Notes: generated from the letters alone by a model not told the origin. 64,000 bases of DNA from an uncultured delta proteobacterium (GCA_903906315.1 CAIVJW010000216.1:24811-88810), one strand, 5' to 3'; shown: positions 48,583-57,764, counted from the first letter of the stretch. Made by a program: numbers and translations.

Positions 48583-48870
48583 GTGCATCCCGTTCCGCGC
48601 ACGTCCTACCCGCGCTCGAAGGGCGAGCTTCGCGTGCTCGAGCACTGCGACGTGGCGATGTTCGCCACGACGGGGAGCTCGACGTGGGTGGAGCTTCTGC
48701 TCGTCGACGAGGCCGGCAAGCCGCGCGGGCGCATCGGCCTCTACGCGACGGAGCTGCGCGACCTCGCCGCGACGCTCACCGCGATCTCTCACCGCGCGCT
48801 CGGACACCCGAAGCACGACCCGAATGAGCTCGACCCGGTCCTCACCGGGGGAAAGGCAGCACGACGATGA
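48583..48870 (+). CDS. Phage hypothetical protein
   Basis: The protein has 95 residues: strands STWVELLLVDEAGKPRGRIGLYATELRDLAATLTAI suggest a small alpha/beta protein. No family is recognised. The GTG at 48,583 has a weak upstream purine tract; an ATG near residue 26 is an alternative. Its stop overlaps the next gene (ATGA), placing it in the rightward early operon before DUF2303. Confidence 0.5.
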   Translation: MHPVPRTSYPRSKGELRVLEHCDVAMFATTGSSTWVELLLVDEAGKPRGRIGLYATELRDLAATLTAISHRALGHPKHDPNELDPVLTGGKAARR

Positions 48871-49271
48871 ACGATGATGGGGAGTTTGTCCCGACGAACG
48901 ACACGGCCGCGGCCCTCTTGCGCAAGCTCGAGGACGGCACGTTCCTGAACTACGCGGGTGGTGAGGTGCAGCGTCTGCTCTCGCACCTCCGCGCCCTCGC
49001 CGCGAAGAAGAACGGCCGCGCGGTCGGCGAGGTCACCATCAAGATCAAGATCCCGATGGGCAAGGACGGCTACGCGCTGCCCATCGCGACCTTGAAGTGC
49101 AAGGCGCCGGAGATGGCGCGCGACGAGACGATGATCTTCGTCGACGAGGAGGGCGACCTGATGTCGCGCCCCGTCGAGAAGCAGCTCGTGATGAAGGGCA
49201 TCGACGGCGGCGCCGCGGCGGCCGCTGCCCCCGCGAACGAGCCCAAGAAGCCCGCCTCGAAGGGCATGTGA
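48867..49271 (+). CDS. Phage hypothetical protein, early rightward operon
   Basis: The protein has 134 residues. An N-terminal helical part (DTAAALLRKLEDGTFLNYAGGEVQRLLSHLRALAAKK) is followed by strands (EVTIKIKIPMGKDGYALPIATLKCKAPEMARDETMIFVDEEGDLMSR) and a flexible Ala/Lys tail. No family is recognised. It is coupled to the gene before it by an ATGA overlap and lies ten bases before the DUF2303 gene, so they are coexpressed. Confidence 0.6.
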   Translation: MNDDGEFVPTNDTAAALLRKLEDGTFLNYAGGEVQRLLSHLRALAAKKNGRAVGEVTIKIKIPMGKDGYALPIATLKCKAPEMARDETMIFVDEEGDLMSRPVEKQLVMKGIDGGAAAAAAPANEPKKPASKGM

Positions 49272-49281
49272 GGAGAGGACC

Positions 49282-50277
49282 ATGGGATACGGCGACCCGA
49301 ACCAGACCACGAACAACACGACCACCAACGTCACGGCGGAGACCGACGCGGACGCGCTCATCAAGTTCGCGAAGAGCCGCACGGAGCCCCGCCTCGTCAC
49401 GCTCGGCGACCCGCACCAGGAGACGCCCGACGTCGCCGCGCTGCTCCACTTCGACGCGACGGGCGCCGCGCATGCGACGAGCGTCAAGCGACTCATCGAC
49501 GAGTACCGCGTTCGGCCGGTGCGCCGCATTGGCTCGATCGTGGTCAACACCATCGAGAGCTTCGTCGCGCTCGTGAACCGCGACTCGAACGAGGACTCGG
49601 TCATCTTCGCCGACAACGGGGCGCAGCCGAAGCTCGTCGCGGTCCTGAACTTCCACCGTGCGGGCGGCGGTGACCCCGAGTTCGGCGACAACAAGGTCGT
49701 CTACCCGTTCCCGATCTCGGACGAGTGGCGTGCGTGGCTCGGCCGCAACGGCGAGTCGAAGAAGATGAGCCAGGCGGACTTCGCCGAGTTCATCGAGGAC
49801 CGCTACTTCGACATCGCCGAGCCCGGCTCGGCTGGGCAGATCACGACGACCTGGGCCGAGCGCATGGGCGTCAAGCTCGCGGGCCCCGCCGAGCTGATGC
49901 GCGTCTCGCGCGGCCTGTCGGTGCGCGTCGAAGAGACCGTGCGGAACGTGATCAAGCGCGAGAGCGGCGAGTCCGACTTCGTCTTCACGGTCGAGCACAA
50001 AGACGCGGCCGACGGCGGGTCCGTCAAGGTGCCGGCCGCGTTCCACCTCCGCATCCCGATCCTCCGGGGCGAGGGCGACTACTCGATCCCGGTGCGCCTC
50101 CGCTACCGCGCGGGCGGCGGCAAGGTGCAGTGGTTCTACGAGATGCACCGGCCCGAGCTCTTCCTGCTCGACGCGGTGAACGAGGCCATCGAGCGCGTGA
50201 AGCGGCCCGAGGACGCCATCGACGAGAAGGCCCGCGGCTGCGGCCTGCTTGTCGTGATGGGCACGCCGCCGGCCTGA
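49282..50277 (+). CDS. DUF2303-family phage protein
   Basis: The protein has 331 residues and follows the DUF2303 pattern: IGSIVVNTIESFVALVNR, SVIFADN, LVAVLNFHRAG, FGDNKVVYPFPISDEWRAWLG, MSQADFAEFIEDR and a C-terminal beta-rich half. Many temperate phages encode it in the recombination/replication region; function is unknown. The ATG follows GGAGAG. It opens the replication half of the rightward operon, upstream of the RusA-like and primase genes. Confidence 0.88.
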   Translation: MGYGDPNQTTNNTTTNVTAETDADALIKFAKSRTEPRLVTLGDPHQETPDVAALLHFDATGAAHATSVKRLIDEYRVRPVRRIGSIVVNTIESFVALVNRDSNEDSVIFADNGAQPKLVAVLNFHRAGGGDPEFGDNKVVYPFPISDEWRAWLGRNGESKKMSQADFAEFIEDRYFDIAEPGSAGQITTTWAERMGVKLAGPAELMRVSRGLSVRVEETVRNVIKRESGESDFVFTVEHKDAADGGSVKVPAAFHLRIPILRGEGDYSIPVRLRYRAGGGKVQWFYEMHRPELFLLDAVNEAIERVKRPEDAIDEKARGCGLLVVMGTPPA

Positions 50278-50287
50278 GCGCGCGCCG

Positions 50288-50668
50288 ATGCTCCTCACGC
50301 TCCCGCTCCGCACGGTCTCCGAGCTCAACGCGCACACGCACTGGCGGGCGCGGCAGAAGCGCGCCGCCTCCCAGCGCGGCGTCGTCGAGCTCGCTCTCCG
50401 TGCGGCGCTGGGGCGTGTCGAGCTGCCGGTGCTCGTCACCATGACCCGCGTCGCGCCGCGCGCCCTCGACGCGGGAGACAACCTCGCATCGAGCCAGAAG
50501 CACGTGCGGGATGCGATCGCGAAGGTGCTCGGGGTCGACGACCGCGACCCGCGCGTCACCTGGCGTACGGCGCAGCGCAAGGGCGCTCCGAAGGCGTACG
50601 CCGTCGAGATCGAGATCGTTCCAAGGCCCGAGCTCTGCCCCGCGTGCGGGCAGGCCCTTGCGAGGTGA
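50288..50668 (+). CDS. RusA-like Holliday junction resolvase
   Basis: The protein has 126 residues. The segment VTMTRVAPRALDAGDNLASSQKHVRDAIAKVLGVDDRDPRVTWRTAQRKG carries the aspartate pattern of RusA-type resolvases (DxDN-like 'DAGDNL', then 'DAIAKVLGVDD'), and strands ending AYAVEIEIVP close the fold. Two Cys at the end (CPACG) could bind zinc. Such enzymes cut four-way junctions so that phage DNA can be packaged. The call is from motif pattern; identity is moderate. Confidence 0.7.
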   Translation: MLLTLPLRTVSELNAHTHWRARQKRAASQRGVVELALRAALGRVELPVLVTMTRVAPRALDAGDNLASSQKHVRDAIAKVLGVDDRDPRVTWRTAQRKGAPKAYAVEIEIVPRPELCPACGQALAR

Positions 50669-50671
50669 CGA

Positions 50672-51769
50672 GTGACGCTCGAGGTTGCCGACGTTCGCCG
50701 CTCGCTCTCCGACCCGCGCCGCGTGGCCGCGCTGCTCGGTCTCGACCGGGGCGCGCTCCGCATGCGCGGCGGCCTCGCCGTGTGCTGCCCGTGGCACAAG
50801 GAGAAGACGCCGTCGTGCTCGCTCTCGACAGGGCGCGACGGCACGCTCCGCGTCCGCTGCTTCGGCTGCGGCGAGACGGGCGACGTCCTCACGCTCGTCG
50901 CCGAGGTCCGCGGCCTCGACCTGCGGCGCGACTTCCACGCCGTGCTCGAGGAAGCCGCCGCGCTCGCTGGCGTGGAGCTCCCGCCCGAGCGCCTGGCGCC
51001 CCTGCCGGCGCCGGCGCGCGAGCTGCCCGCGCTCGAGGACGCAGTTTTCGACGAGCTCGTCAGCCCGATGCTGAACTCCGGCCGGCTCGACGGCTCGCCG
51101 ACGGTGGCGCCCGTCGTGCGCGACCTTGTCGCGCGGGGGCTGCTCGAGGCGGCGCGCGCCGACGGCTGGGCGGCGCTCCCCGAGCTAGGGCAGGGACAGG
51201 CGGCGCGCCTGCGCTTCTGCGTCGACGTGTTCGGCGCCGAGCTCGTGGAGCGGAGCGGCCTCGCGACGCGGCGGCGGGGCGATCTCGCCTGGGCGTGGCC
51301 GCGGCATCTCGTCTGCATCCCGTGGCGCACGCCCGCGGGCCTCGTGCAGACGGTGCAGCGCCGGCGGCTCGATCCGGGCGAGCCCAAGTACGTCTTCCCG
51401 TCGGGGCGCCGGCCGCGATTCCCCTACGGCATCGAACGGCTGCGCGCAGCCCCGGCCGCGTCGCCGGTCGTGTTCGTGGAGGGCGCCGTCGACGTCCTCG
51501 CGCGGCGCGTGCTCGACTTCGGGCGCTCCGACGGGCGCGTCGTGCTCGGCGTGCCGGGGGTCGATGGCTGGCGGGTCGAGTTCGCCACCTACGCGCGCGG
51601 GCGCGTCGCCTATGTCGCGACCGACGCCGACGAGTCCGGGGAGCGCGTGGTCGAGCGCTGGAGCGACGACCTCTACGCGGCCGGTGCGCGTGAGGTGCGC
51701 CGGCTCGCGCCGCCGGAGGGCTCCAAGGACTGGTGCGACGCACTCGGCGCGCGGAGGGCAGCGGCGTGA
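50672..51769 (+). CDS. Phage DNA primase (CHC2 zinc finger plus Toprim)
   Basis: The protein has 365 residues. The zinc finger is CCPWHKEKTPSCSLSTGRDGTLRVRCFGCGETGDVLTLV (about 38-75). The Toprim domain begins near 270 with VVFVEGAVDVLARR and continues VAYVATDADESGERVV, giving the Glu and the DxD-type metal site. It makes RNA primers for phage replication. It lacks the C-terminal helicase-binding part of full-length DnaG; the separate helicase gene follows. The GTG start overlaps no gene; its stop overlaps the helicase GTG (GTGA). Confidence 0.88.
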   Translation: MTLEVADVRRSLSDPRRVAALLGLDRGALRMRGGLAVCCPWHKEKTPSCSLSTGRDGTLRVRCFGCGETGDVLTLVAEVRGLDLRRDFHAVLEEAAALAGVELPPERLAPLPAPARELPALEDAVFDELVSPMLNSGRLDGSPTVAPVVRDLVARGLLEAARADGWAALPELGQGQAARLRFCVDVFGAELVERSGLATRRRGDLAWAWPRHLVCIPWRTPAGLVQTVQRRRLDPGEPKYVFPSGRRPRFPYGIERLRAAPAASPVVFVEGAVDVLARRVLDFGRSDGRVVLGVPGVDGWRVEFATYARGRVAYVATDADESGERVVERWSDDLYAAGAREVRRLAPPEGSKDWCDALGARRAAA

Positions 51770-53574
51770 CGACGACGACCCCGGAAGTCTCCCGCGTCGT
51801 GCCGCGTAAGCGAAAGCCGCGCCCCCTCGACGACGGCGCACCCCCGCCGCCGCCGCCCGACGAGGTCTCGGACGAGCGCCCGCTCATCCGCATCGGGCCC
51901 GACCTCGCGCGCGTCGCGTCGCAGGCCGTCAAGGCGCTCGCGCCCGAGCGCGACATATTCCAGCGCGACGGGTCGCTCTTCCAGGTCGTGCGCGAGCCCC
52001 TCCGCGGTGAGGACGGCTCGATCGGGTGGGAGCGCGGCACGCCGCGGCTACGCCAACTGCCCATGTCCACCCTGCGCGAGCGCCTCTCCGCCGTCGCACG
52101 GTGGGAGCGCTACGACCGGCGCGAAGAGGACTGGGTGCAGTGCCTTCCGCCGGACCCCGCGGTGCGCGCCGTTCTAGACCGCGGCACGTGGCGCGGCGTG
52201 CAGCCGGTCGTCGGCATCGTCGAGGCCCCATCGCTCCGGGCCGACGGCACGGTGATCGAGGTCCCGGGCTACGACACCACGACCGGGTTCCTCTTCGCCC
52301 CGGCTTGCGACTTCCCGCCCGTGCCCGAGTCGCCGACACAGGCGGACGCGGCCGCCGCGCTCGCCGCGCTCGCCGAGGTCTTCGTCGACTTCCCGTACCG
52401 AGGCGCGGCCGACATGGCGGTCCCTCTCGCGGCGATCCTCACGGTCATCGCCCGCCCGGCGATCCGCGGAAGCGTGCCGGCATTCCTCTTCGACGCCTCG
52501 ACGCGCGGCAGCGGCAAGACCCTCCAGACGGACGCCGTCGCCGTCATCGGGACGGGGCGCAGCGCGGCGCGCATGAACTACCCCGGCGGCAAGCACGCCG
52601 ACGAGGAGCTCGAGAAGGTGCTCGCGTCGCACGCGATCGCCGCGACGTCGCTCATCACCTTCGACAACATCGCGGGTGGCTTTGGCGGTGGCCCGCTCGA
52701 TCGGTGCATCACCGCCGAGGACGCCGTCCAGCTCCGCGTCCTCGGGCGGAGCGAGATCCAGACGCTCCGCTGGCGGTCTGTGCTGCTCGGCAGCGGCAAC
52801 AACATCGTCGTCCGCGGCGATACCACGCGGCGCGTGCTCGTCTCGCGCCTCGAGCCCGCCGAGGAGAACCCCGAGACGCGCCAGAACTTCCGGCACTCGC
52901 CGCTTCTGGCATGGATTCGGAGCGAGCGCGCCCGCCTCGTCGTCGCCGCGCTGACCATCCTTCGCGCGTTCTTCCTTGCGGGCCGCCCGCGGTGCGGCTG
53001 CGCGACTTGGGGCTCGTTTGAGGCGTGGAGCGAGCTCATTCCGCCCGCGATCGTGTGGGCGGGAGGCGCCGACCCGATGCTCTCTCGGCCTCGCGAGGAC
53101 GGCGAGCACGACCCCGAGAAGGGCGCTCTGATCGCGCTCCTCGGTGGGCTGAAGCGTCTCGACCCGGGCACCGGGCTCACGGCCAAGGGAATGATCGACG
53201 CGCTCTACACGCGCGACCGAATGAGGGGCGAGGCTCCGCCGGACGGCTTCGACGACATGCGCGAGGCCATCGAGGCGCTCGTACCGGTGCGCCCGCGCGA
53301 GGCGCCGAACCCGACGTCGCTCGGCTACAAGCTTCGGGCGTTCCGCGGGCGCGTCGTCGGCGCGCGCCGGCTCGATGGGCGTGTCGGGCGGGCGGGGTCG
53401 ATGATCTGGCGCGTGATCGAGTCGGGTGCTCCCGATGGACCGGCCGCCGTGGCGCCTGAGCCATCCGCCGATCCGCGCTGCGTTTTCGACGGCTGCACGT
53501 GCCGCCCGTGTGGCCACTGCGGCCACTGCACCGATCCCCTCCGGCCTCACGGTCCCGGCGTCTGTTGTTGTTGA
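51766..53574 (+). CDS. Phage replicative helicase-like ATPase with cysteine-rich tail
   Basis: The protein has 602 residues. The ATPase core has Walker A DASTRGSGKTLQ (about 243-252), Walker B ATSLITFDNI (about 296) and an arginine-finger candidate in GDTTRRVLVSRLEP. This resembles the helicase part of primase-helicases in phages and plasmids. The N-terminal 200 residues are a beta-rich domain of unknown role. The last 30 residues hold ten cysteines (CVFDGCTCRPCGHCGHC, then CCC), perhaps a metal site. The GTG start overlaps the primase stop, so primase and helicase are made together. Confidence 0.75.
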   Translation: MTTTTPEVSRVVPRKRKPRPLDDGAPPPPPPDEVSDERPLIRIGPDLARVASQAVKALAPERDIFQRDGSLFQVVREPLRGEDGSIGWERGTPRLRQLPMSTLRERLSAVARWERYDRREEDWVQCLPPDPAVRAVLDRGTWRGVQPVVGIVEAPSLRADGTVIEVPGYDTTTGFLFAPACDFPPVPESPTQADAAAALAALAEVFVDFPYRGAADMAVPLAAILTVIARPAIRGSVPAFLFDASTRGSGKTLQTDAVAVIGTGRSAARMNYPGGKHADEELEKVLASHAIAATSLITFDNIAGGFGGGPLDRCITAEDAVQLRVLGRSEIQTLRWRSVLLGSGNNIVVRGDTTRRVLVSRLEPAEENPETRQNFRHSPLLAWIRSERARLVVAALTILRAFFLAGRPRCGCATWGSFEAWSELIPPAIVWAGGADPMLSRPREDGEHDPEKGALIALLGGLKRLDPGTGLTAKGMIDALYTRDRMRGEAPPDGFDDMREAIEALVPVRPREAPNPTSLGYKLRAFRGRVVGARRLDGRVGRAGSMIWRVIESGAPDGPAAVAPEPSADPRCVFDGCTCRPCGHCGHCTDPLRPHGPGVCCC

Positions 53575-53588
53575 TGGAGGTCCAGCAC

Positions 53589-55016
53589 ATGTCGTCGTTT
53601 CGCGAGCTCACGTCCCGCTCCACGCGCGTCTGGTCCCCGCTCCAGCGCGCCGTCTTCGATGACGTCGAATCGGGCCCGAAGCACACCGTAGTCGTCGCGC
53701 GCGCCGGAAGTGGCAAGACGAGCACCATCGTCGAGTCGCTCGGGCGAGTCCCCCGCGGCGCGTCCGTGCTGATGGTCGCCTTCAACAAGGTCATCGAGCG
53801 GGAGCTCGCCGCTCGGGCGCCCCGCGGCGTCGACGTCCGCACGCTCCACGCCTTCGGCCTGCGCATCATCACGACGGCGCTCGGACGCGTCGAGATCGAC
53901 GACCGCAAGCCAGACAGGCTCCTCGAGCAGCGCCTGGGCGACCGTGCCACGAAGGACCAGCGCAACGCCCTGAAGAAGGCCACGTCGCTCGCGAAAGCCA
54001 CCCTGGCCGCCGACGCCGCGGCCGTGCGCCGCCTCGTCAACGCCTTCGACATCGACGTCGCCCCGGGCGACGAGGACGCCTTCGCCGACCTGGTGCTCGA
54101 GCTGCTCGACGACGCCGCCGCCGACACGCGCACCGTCGACTACGACGACATGGTGTGGCTCCCCGTCCGGCTCGGCCTTCGAGCCCGCCTCTACGACCGC
54201 GTCTTCGTCGACGAGACGCAGGACTTGAACGCCTGCCAGCTCGCCCTCACCCGCTCGGCCTGCCGCCCCGGCGGGCGCATCTGCGCCGTCGGCGACGACC
54301 GGCAGGCGATCTACGCCTGGCGCGGCGCGGACCCCGACGCCGTCCCCCGCATGGTGCGCGAGCTCGACGCCACGGTGCTCCCCCTCTCGGTCACCTACCG
54401 CTGCGCCCGTCGCATCGTCGACGTCGCCAAGCGCGTCGTGCCCGATCTCGAGGCCGCCCCCGGCGCGGAAGAGGGCAACGTCGACACGGCCAGCGAGTCC
54501 CAGATGCGCCGCGAGGCCGGCCCGGGCGACTTCATCTTGAGCCGCACGAACGCCCCGCTCGTCGGCGCCTGCCTCGAGTTCCTGTCGGAGGGCCGCCCGG
54601 CCACCGTCGCCGGGCGCGACATCGGCGCCGGCCTCGAGTCGCTCGTGCGGCAGAGTCGGGCGACCACCGTCCCCGAGCTCGTCGCGTGGGTCGGCCGTTG
54701 GGCCGCTGCCGAGGCGGCACGTCTCCTCCAGCGCGAGCGGGACCCGAGCATCGCCTACGACAAGGCCGAGTGCCTGGAGCGCCTTGCCGCAGGCGCCAGG
54801 AGCCTCGACGACGTCCGCGCCCGGCTCGCCTCCCTCTTCTCGGAGGGCGACGACCACACGCGCATCGTCCTCTCCACGACCCACAAGGCGAAGGGGCTCG
54901 AGCGCGATCGCGTCTGGGTGCTCGCCTCGACGTACCGACGGGCCTCGATCGAGGAGGACAACCTGTGGTACGTGGCCGTGACGCGGGCTCGCTCCGACCT
55001 GCGCCTCGTCGCCTGA
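53589..55016 (+). CDS. UvrD/Rep-type superfamily 1 helicase
   Basis: The protein has 475 residues. Helicase motifs are clear: Walker A VVARAGSGKTSTIV (about 37-45), Ia MVAFNKVIEREL, Walker B FVDETQDLN (about 206), III GDDRQAIYAWRGAD (about 238), IV RTNAPLV, V STTHKAKGLERDRVWVL (about 430) and VI LWYVAVTRARSDL (about 458). It unwinds DNA 3' to 5' during repair or replication. It is shorter than host UvrD (about 720). The ATG at 53,589 is chosen because TGGAGG lies eight bases upstream. It is the last gene before the gap that precedes terminase. Confidence 0.9.
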   Translation: MSSFRELTSRSTRVWSPLQRAVFDDVESGPKHTVVVARAGSGKTSTIVESLGRVPRGASVLMVAFNKVIERELAARAPRGVDVRTLHAFGLRIITTALGRVEIDDRKPDRLLEQRLGDRATKDQRNALKKATSLAKATLAADAAAVRRLVNAFDIDVAPGDEDAFADLVLELLDDAAADTRTVDYDDMVWLPVRLGLRARLYDRVFVDETQDLNACQLALTRSACRPGGRICAVGDDRQAIYAWRGADPDAVPRMVRELDATVLPLSVTYRCARRIVDVAKRVVPDLEAAPGAEEGNVDTASESQMRREAGPGDFILSRTNAPLVGACLEFLSEGRPATVAGRDIGAGLESLVRQSRATTVPELVAWVGRWAAAEAARLLQRERDPSIAYDKAECLERLAAGARSLDDVRARLASLFSEGDDHTRIVLSTTHKAKGLERDRVWVLASTYRRASIEEDNLWYVAVTRARSDLRLVA

Positions 55017-55050
55017 CGACGACCCGCCCCCGAGCTTCCCTCCCCCGCTG

Positions 55051-55077
55051 CTGGGGATGCTGGGGATGCTGGGGATG
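55051..55077 (+). repeat. Three tandem copies of CTGGGGATG
   Basis: Nine-base unit CTGGGGATG repeated three times without change, 34 bases after the UvrD-like stop codon. Related words (CTGGGGGTG and GATGGGGAT) occur in the inverted repeat downstream. Confidence 0.9.
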
Positions 55078-55266
55078 ATTCCGGGCCTAAGCCGAAAGAT
55101 GCACGCCGCTCGTCACCCGGGCGGCGTTCGCGTTTCTGGCACTCGTGCGACCTCCTGACGGCGTCCGCGCAGGAGCTCGTGCGCCAACGGACCGGGGTGT
55201 GCAGCCCGTCGAGGAGGTCGCTTTGACGTCCAAGTACGCGAACCCTGGTCGAGTCGGCGCCGGAGG

Positions 55267-55369
55267 TGCTGGGGGTGATGGGGATCAACTCTATTGCTTC
55301 GCGCGCGAATGCAAAGAGCTCCGACAACTTCACCAAGGGGGGTGGGATCCATCCCCATCACCCCCAGCA
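55267..55369. repeat. Perfect 19-base inverted repeat around a 65-base loop
   Basis: TGCTGGGGGTGATGGGGAT at 55,267-55,285 is the exact reverse complement of 55,351-55,369. The loop has no recognised motif. The G-rich arms resemble the upstream tandem unit CTGGGGATG, so they may be multiple binding sites for one protein. Confidence 0.9.
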
Positions 55370-55512
55370 GGGGGGCTCATCGTCTGGTTGTAACGCGACA
55401 TCGCTAGTGTCATGATGACAGCACCCCCCTGACAGTTAGGAGGGCGCGAAGGCGCCAAGCCCTCGACCGTGCGCTCCGGAACGTGAACGCCGCTTCACAG
55501 TAACTGGCTAAC

Positions 55513-56115
55513 ATGGCCAAACGACACAGGTCTGAGGGCGCTCTCCAGCTCGGCCGGCTCGGCCTCAGCGACGCCGACCTGGGTGCGCGGGTCGGGTGCA
55601 AGCGCGAGCAGATCGCCTACTGGCGTCTCGGGTCGCGTGTGCCGGCGCCAGCGTCGCGAGCGAAGCTGCGCGCGGTGCTCGGCATCCCCGAGGACGCGTG
55701 GGACCGGTACCCGAAGGCAGGGGCGAAGGGCGCGGCGCCGCGCGCGCCGGCCGCGCCGACGACGAGCTCGTCGACGCCGCTCGACTACCCGCCGGTGCCG
55801 CCAGCCGCGCCGCCTGGGGACAGCGTCGCCGCGAAGTCGAAGCGCCTCGAGCAGCTCGTGAACGCGGGCATCGACATGCTCGAGCAGGACGCGGGGCTCA
55901 CGTCCGTGGAGCGCTTCCGCCTCCAGAGCGAGTGCCAGAAGCTCCTCGACAAGCTCGGGCGGCTCACCGGCGAGTCGCAGGTCATCGGGGAGAGCCGGCT
56001 CGTGCGGTTGCCGGCGTTCCGTCGAGCGGTCGACGAGATCGTGCGCGCGCTGCGGCCGTGGCCGGCGGCACAGGTCGCTGCGGCGGATGCGCTCGCGGCG
56101 CTGGGAGGCACGTGA
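55513..56115 (+). CDS. Phage terminase small subunit
   Basis: The protein has 200 residues. A helix-turn-helix at about 10-50 (LQLGRLGLSDADLGARVGCKREQIAYWRLGSRVPAPASRAKLRAVLGI) should recognise the packaging site. A Pro/Ala linker leads to a helical oligomerisation part (KSKRLEQLVNAGIDMLEQDAGLTSVERFRLQSECQKLLDKLGRL). It is called from position directly before the large subunit and from domain pattern. The ATG has TAACTG six bases upstream. The stop overlaps the large-subunit GTG. Confidence 0.75.
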   Translation: MAKRHRSEGALQLGRLGLSDADLGARVGCKREQIAYWRLGSRVPAPASRAKLRAVLGIPEDAWDRYPKAGAKGAAPRAPAAPTTSSSTPLDYPPVPPAAPPGDSVAAKSKRLEQLVNAGIDMLEQDAGLTSVERFRLQSECQKLLDKLGRLTGESQVIGESRLVRLPAFRRAVDEIVRALRPWPAAQVAAADALAALGGT

Positions 56116-57764
56116 CGACGACGCGGGCTGACGAGGTCGCAGTCCGGTCGGGCCGGCCGCGCCAGCCGCGCACAGTGCTCGAGGCGTTCGCCGAGGCGCT
56201 CCGGAGGGACGCGACCGCGACGGGCTACGGCGTCGGGCTGCGCTGGCCTTCGGCCAAGTACCGGGGCGACCCGGTGGCCTTCTTCCGCGAGATCCTCGGC
56301 GTCGAACCGTGGAGCCGTCAGATCGACGTGATCGAGGCGGTACGCGACCACCCGCGCGTCGCCGTGTCGAGCGGGCACAAGGTCTCGAAGAGCCACACGG
56401 CGGCGGGGATCGCCCTCTGGTTCTACTGCTCCTTCGACGATGCGCGCGTCGTGATGACGTCGACCACGAGTCGCCAGGTCGACCAGATCCTCTGGCGCGA
56501 GCTCCGGATGATGCACGCCCGCGCGGGCCGCTGCGCGACGTGCAAGCGCGACGCGCCCGACGGGCCGCGCCCGTGCGCCCACTCGGCGCAGATCGGCGGC
56601 GAGCCGCGCGACCTGGCGAGAACTGGGCTCAAGGCACCGGACTTCAGGGAGGTCGTCGGCTTCACGGCGCGCGAGGCAGAGGCGGTTGCGGGCGTCTCGG
56701 GCGCGAACTTGCTCTACATCGTCGACGAGGCGTCGGGCGTCGACGATGCCATCTACGAGGCGATCGAGGGCAATCGCGCCGGTGGTGCCAGGATCGTGAT
56801 GTTCAGCAATCCGACACGCACGGAGGGCGAGTTCTACGAGGCGTTCAACGAGAAGTCGAAGCTCTACAGGACACTGACGATCAGCTCCGAGGAGACGCCG
56901 AACGTCATCAGTGGCCAGGATCTGATTCCGGGGCTCGCGACGCGGCGGTGGCTCGAGGAGAAGCGAGAGGAGTGGGGCGAGGACAGCCCCATGTACAAGA
57001 TCCGCGTCAAGGGCATGTTCGCCGTGCGCGAGGACGGCAAGATCATGTCGATCCACGCGATCGCCGAGGCGGAGAAGCGGTGGGCGGACGCGGACGACGG
57101 CGGGCGGCTCGTGATCGGGCTCGACCCGGCCGGCGAGAGCGGCGACGGTGACGAGAGCGCGTTTGTGCCGCGCAGGACACAGAAGATCCTCGCGCTCTAC
57201 GCGATGCGCGGGCTCACGCCGGAAGCGCACCTGGCCCATCTGCTGGGCATCATCAAGCGCTACCGCAGGCCGCGAGAGCCCGCCCTGCCCCTCGTCGTCA
57301 TGGACCGCGACGGCTCGATCGGCGCGCGCGTCTACGGCACGCTCCGCGGCCACCTCGACCAGCACCCGGACGACTACGAGCTCGTGGGCGTGCGCGGCTC
57401 GTACCCGGCCGACGGCAACGCGCCCAGCCGCGTGCACGACCGCGTGCGCGACAAGCTCTGGTTCGTCTTCGCGACGTGGCTGCGCGACGGCGGCGCCATC
57501 CCCGAGGACGCGCGCCTGGCGAAGGAACTCCACGCGCCGGAGTGGCGGCGCGACCTGCGCGGCCGGGACAAGGTCACGAGCAAGGAGGAGCTGCGCAAGA
57601 TGCTCGGCAGGTCGCCGGATCGAGCCGACGCGTGCTGCCTCGCGACGTGGGAGGGCAGCGCGCCGCGCGACGCGATGCCCATGCGCGAGGCGCCGCCGCC
57701 GATGCCGCAGGACTTCCCCGTCATGGACCCGTACGCCGGGATGCGGACCTGGGAGAGCCGCTGA
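56112..57764 (+). CDS. Phage terminase large subunit
   Basis: The protein has 550 residues. The ATPase has Walker A-like SSGHKVSKSHT (about 87), the adenine-binding region RQIDVIEAV and Walker B LLYIVDEAS (about 200) followed by the coupling motif SNPTRTEGEF. The RNase H-like nuclease shows acidic residues in IGLDPAGESGDGDES (about 335), VMDRDGSIG (about 398) and DRADACCLATW (about 503). It cuts concatemers and drives DNA into the prohead. A cysteine-rich insert (RCATCKRDAPDGPRPCAHS) near 140 is unusual. The GTG overlaps the small-subunit stop. Confidence 0.92.
   Translation: MTTTRADEVAVRSGRPRQPRTVLEAFAEALRRDATATGYGVGLRWPSAKYRGDPVAFFREILGVEPWSRQIDVIEAVRDHPRVAVSSGHKVSKSHTAAGIALWFYCSFDDARVVMTSTTSRQVDQILWRELRMMHARAGRCATCKRDAPDGPRPCAHSAQIGGEPRDLARTGLKAPDFREVVGFTAREAEAVAGVSGANLLYIVDEASGVDDAIYEAIEGNRAGGARIVMFSNPTRTEGEFYEAFNEKSKLYRTLTISSEETPNVISGQDLIPGLATRRWLEEKREEWGEDSPMYKIRVKGMFAVREDGKIMSIHAIAEAEKRWADADDGGRLVIGLDPAGESGDGDESAFVPRRTQKILALYAMRGLTPEAHLAHLLGIIKRYRRPREPALPLVVMDRDGSIGARVYGTLRGHLDQHPDDYELVGVRGSYPADGNAPSRVHDRVRDKLWFVFATWLRDGGAIPEDARLAKELHAPEWRRDLRGRDKVTSKEELRKMLGRSPDRADACCLATWEGSAPRDAMPMREAPPPMPQDFPVMDPYAGMRTWESR

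Larger units (their letters stand above)
55017..55512. other. 496-base non-coding gap between replication and packaging genes
   Basis: No gene is supported here. The gap contains a nine-base tandem repeat (55,051-55,077), a 19-base inverted repeat (55,267-55,285 with 55,351-55,369), a 13-base palindrome TGTCATGATGACA (55,408-55,420) and a TAGTGT box beside it. Its place just before the terminase genes suits a cos or pac site and a late promoter, but either is unproved. Confidence 0.55.

Noticed and set aside
55145..55393. 82-codon frame in the gap before terminase (and an 82-codon one on the other strand)
   Set aside because: Both run through the inverted repeat, have no ribosome-binding site and no plausible protein character.
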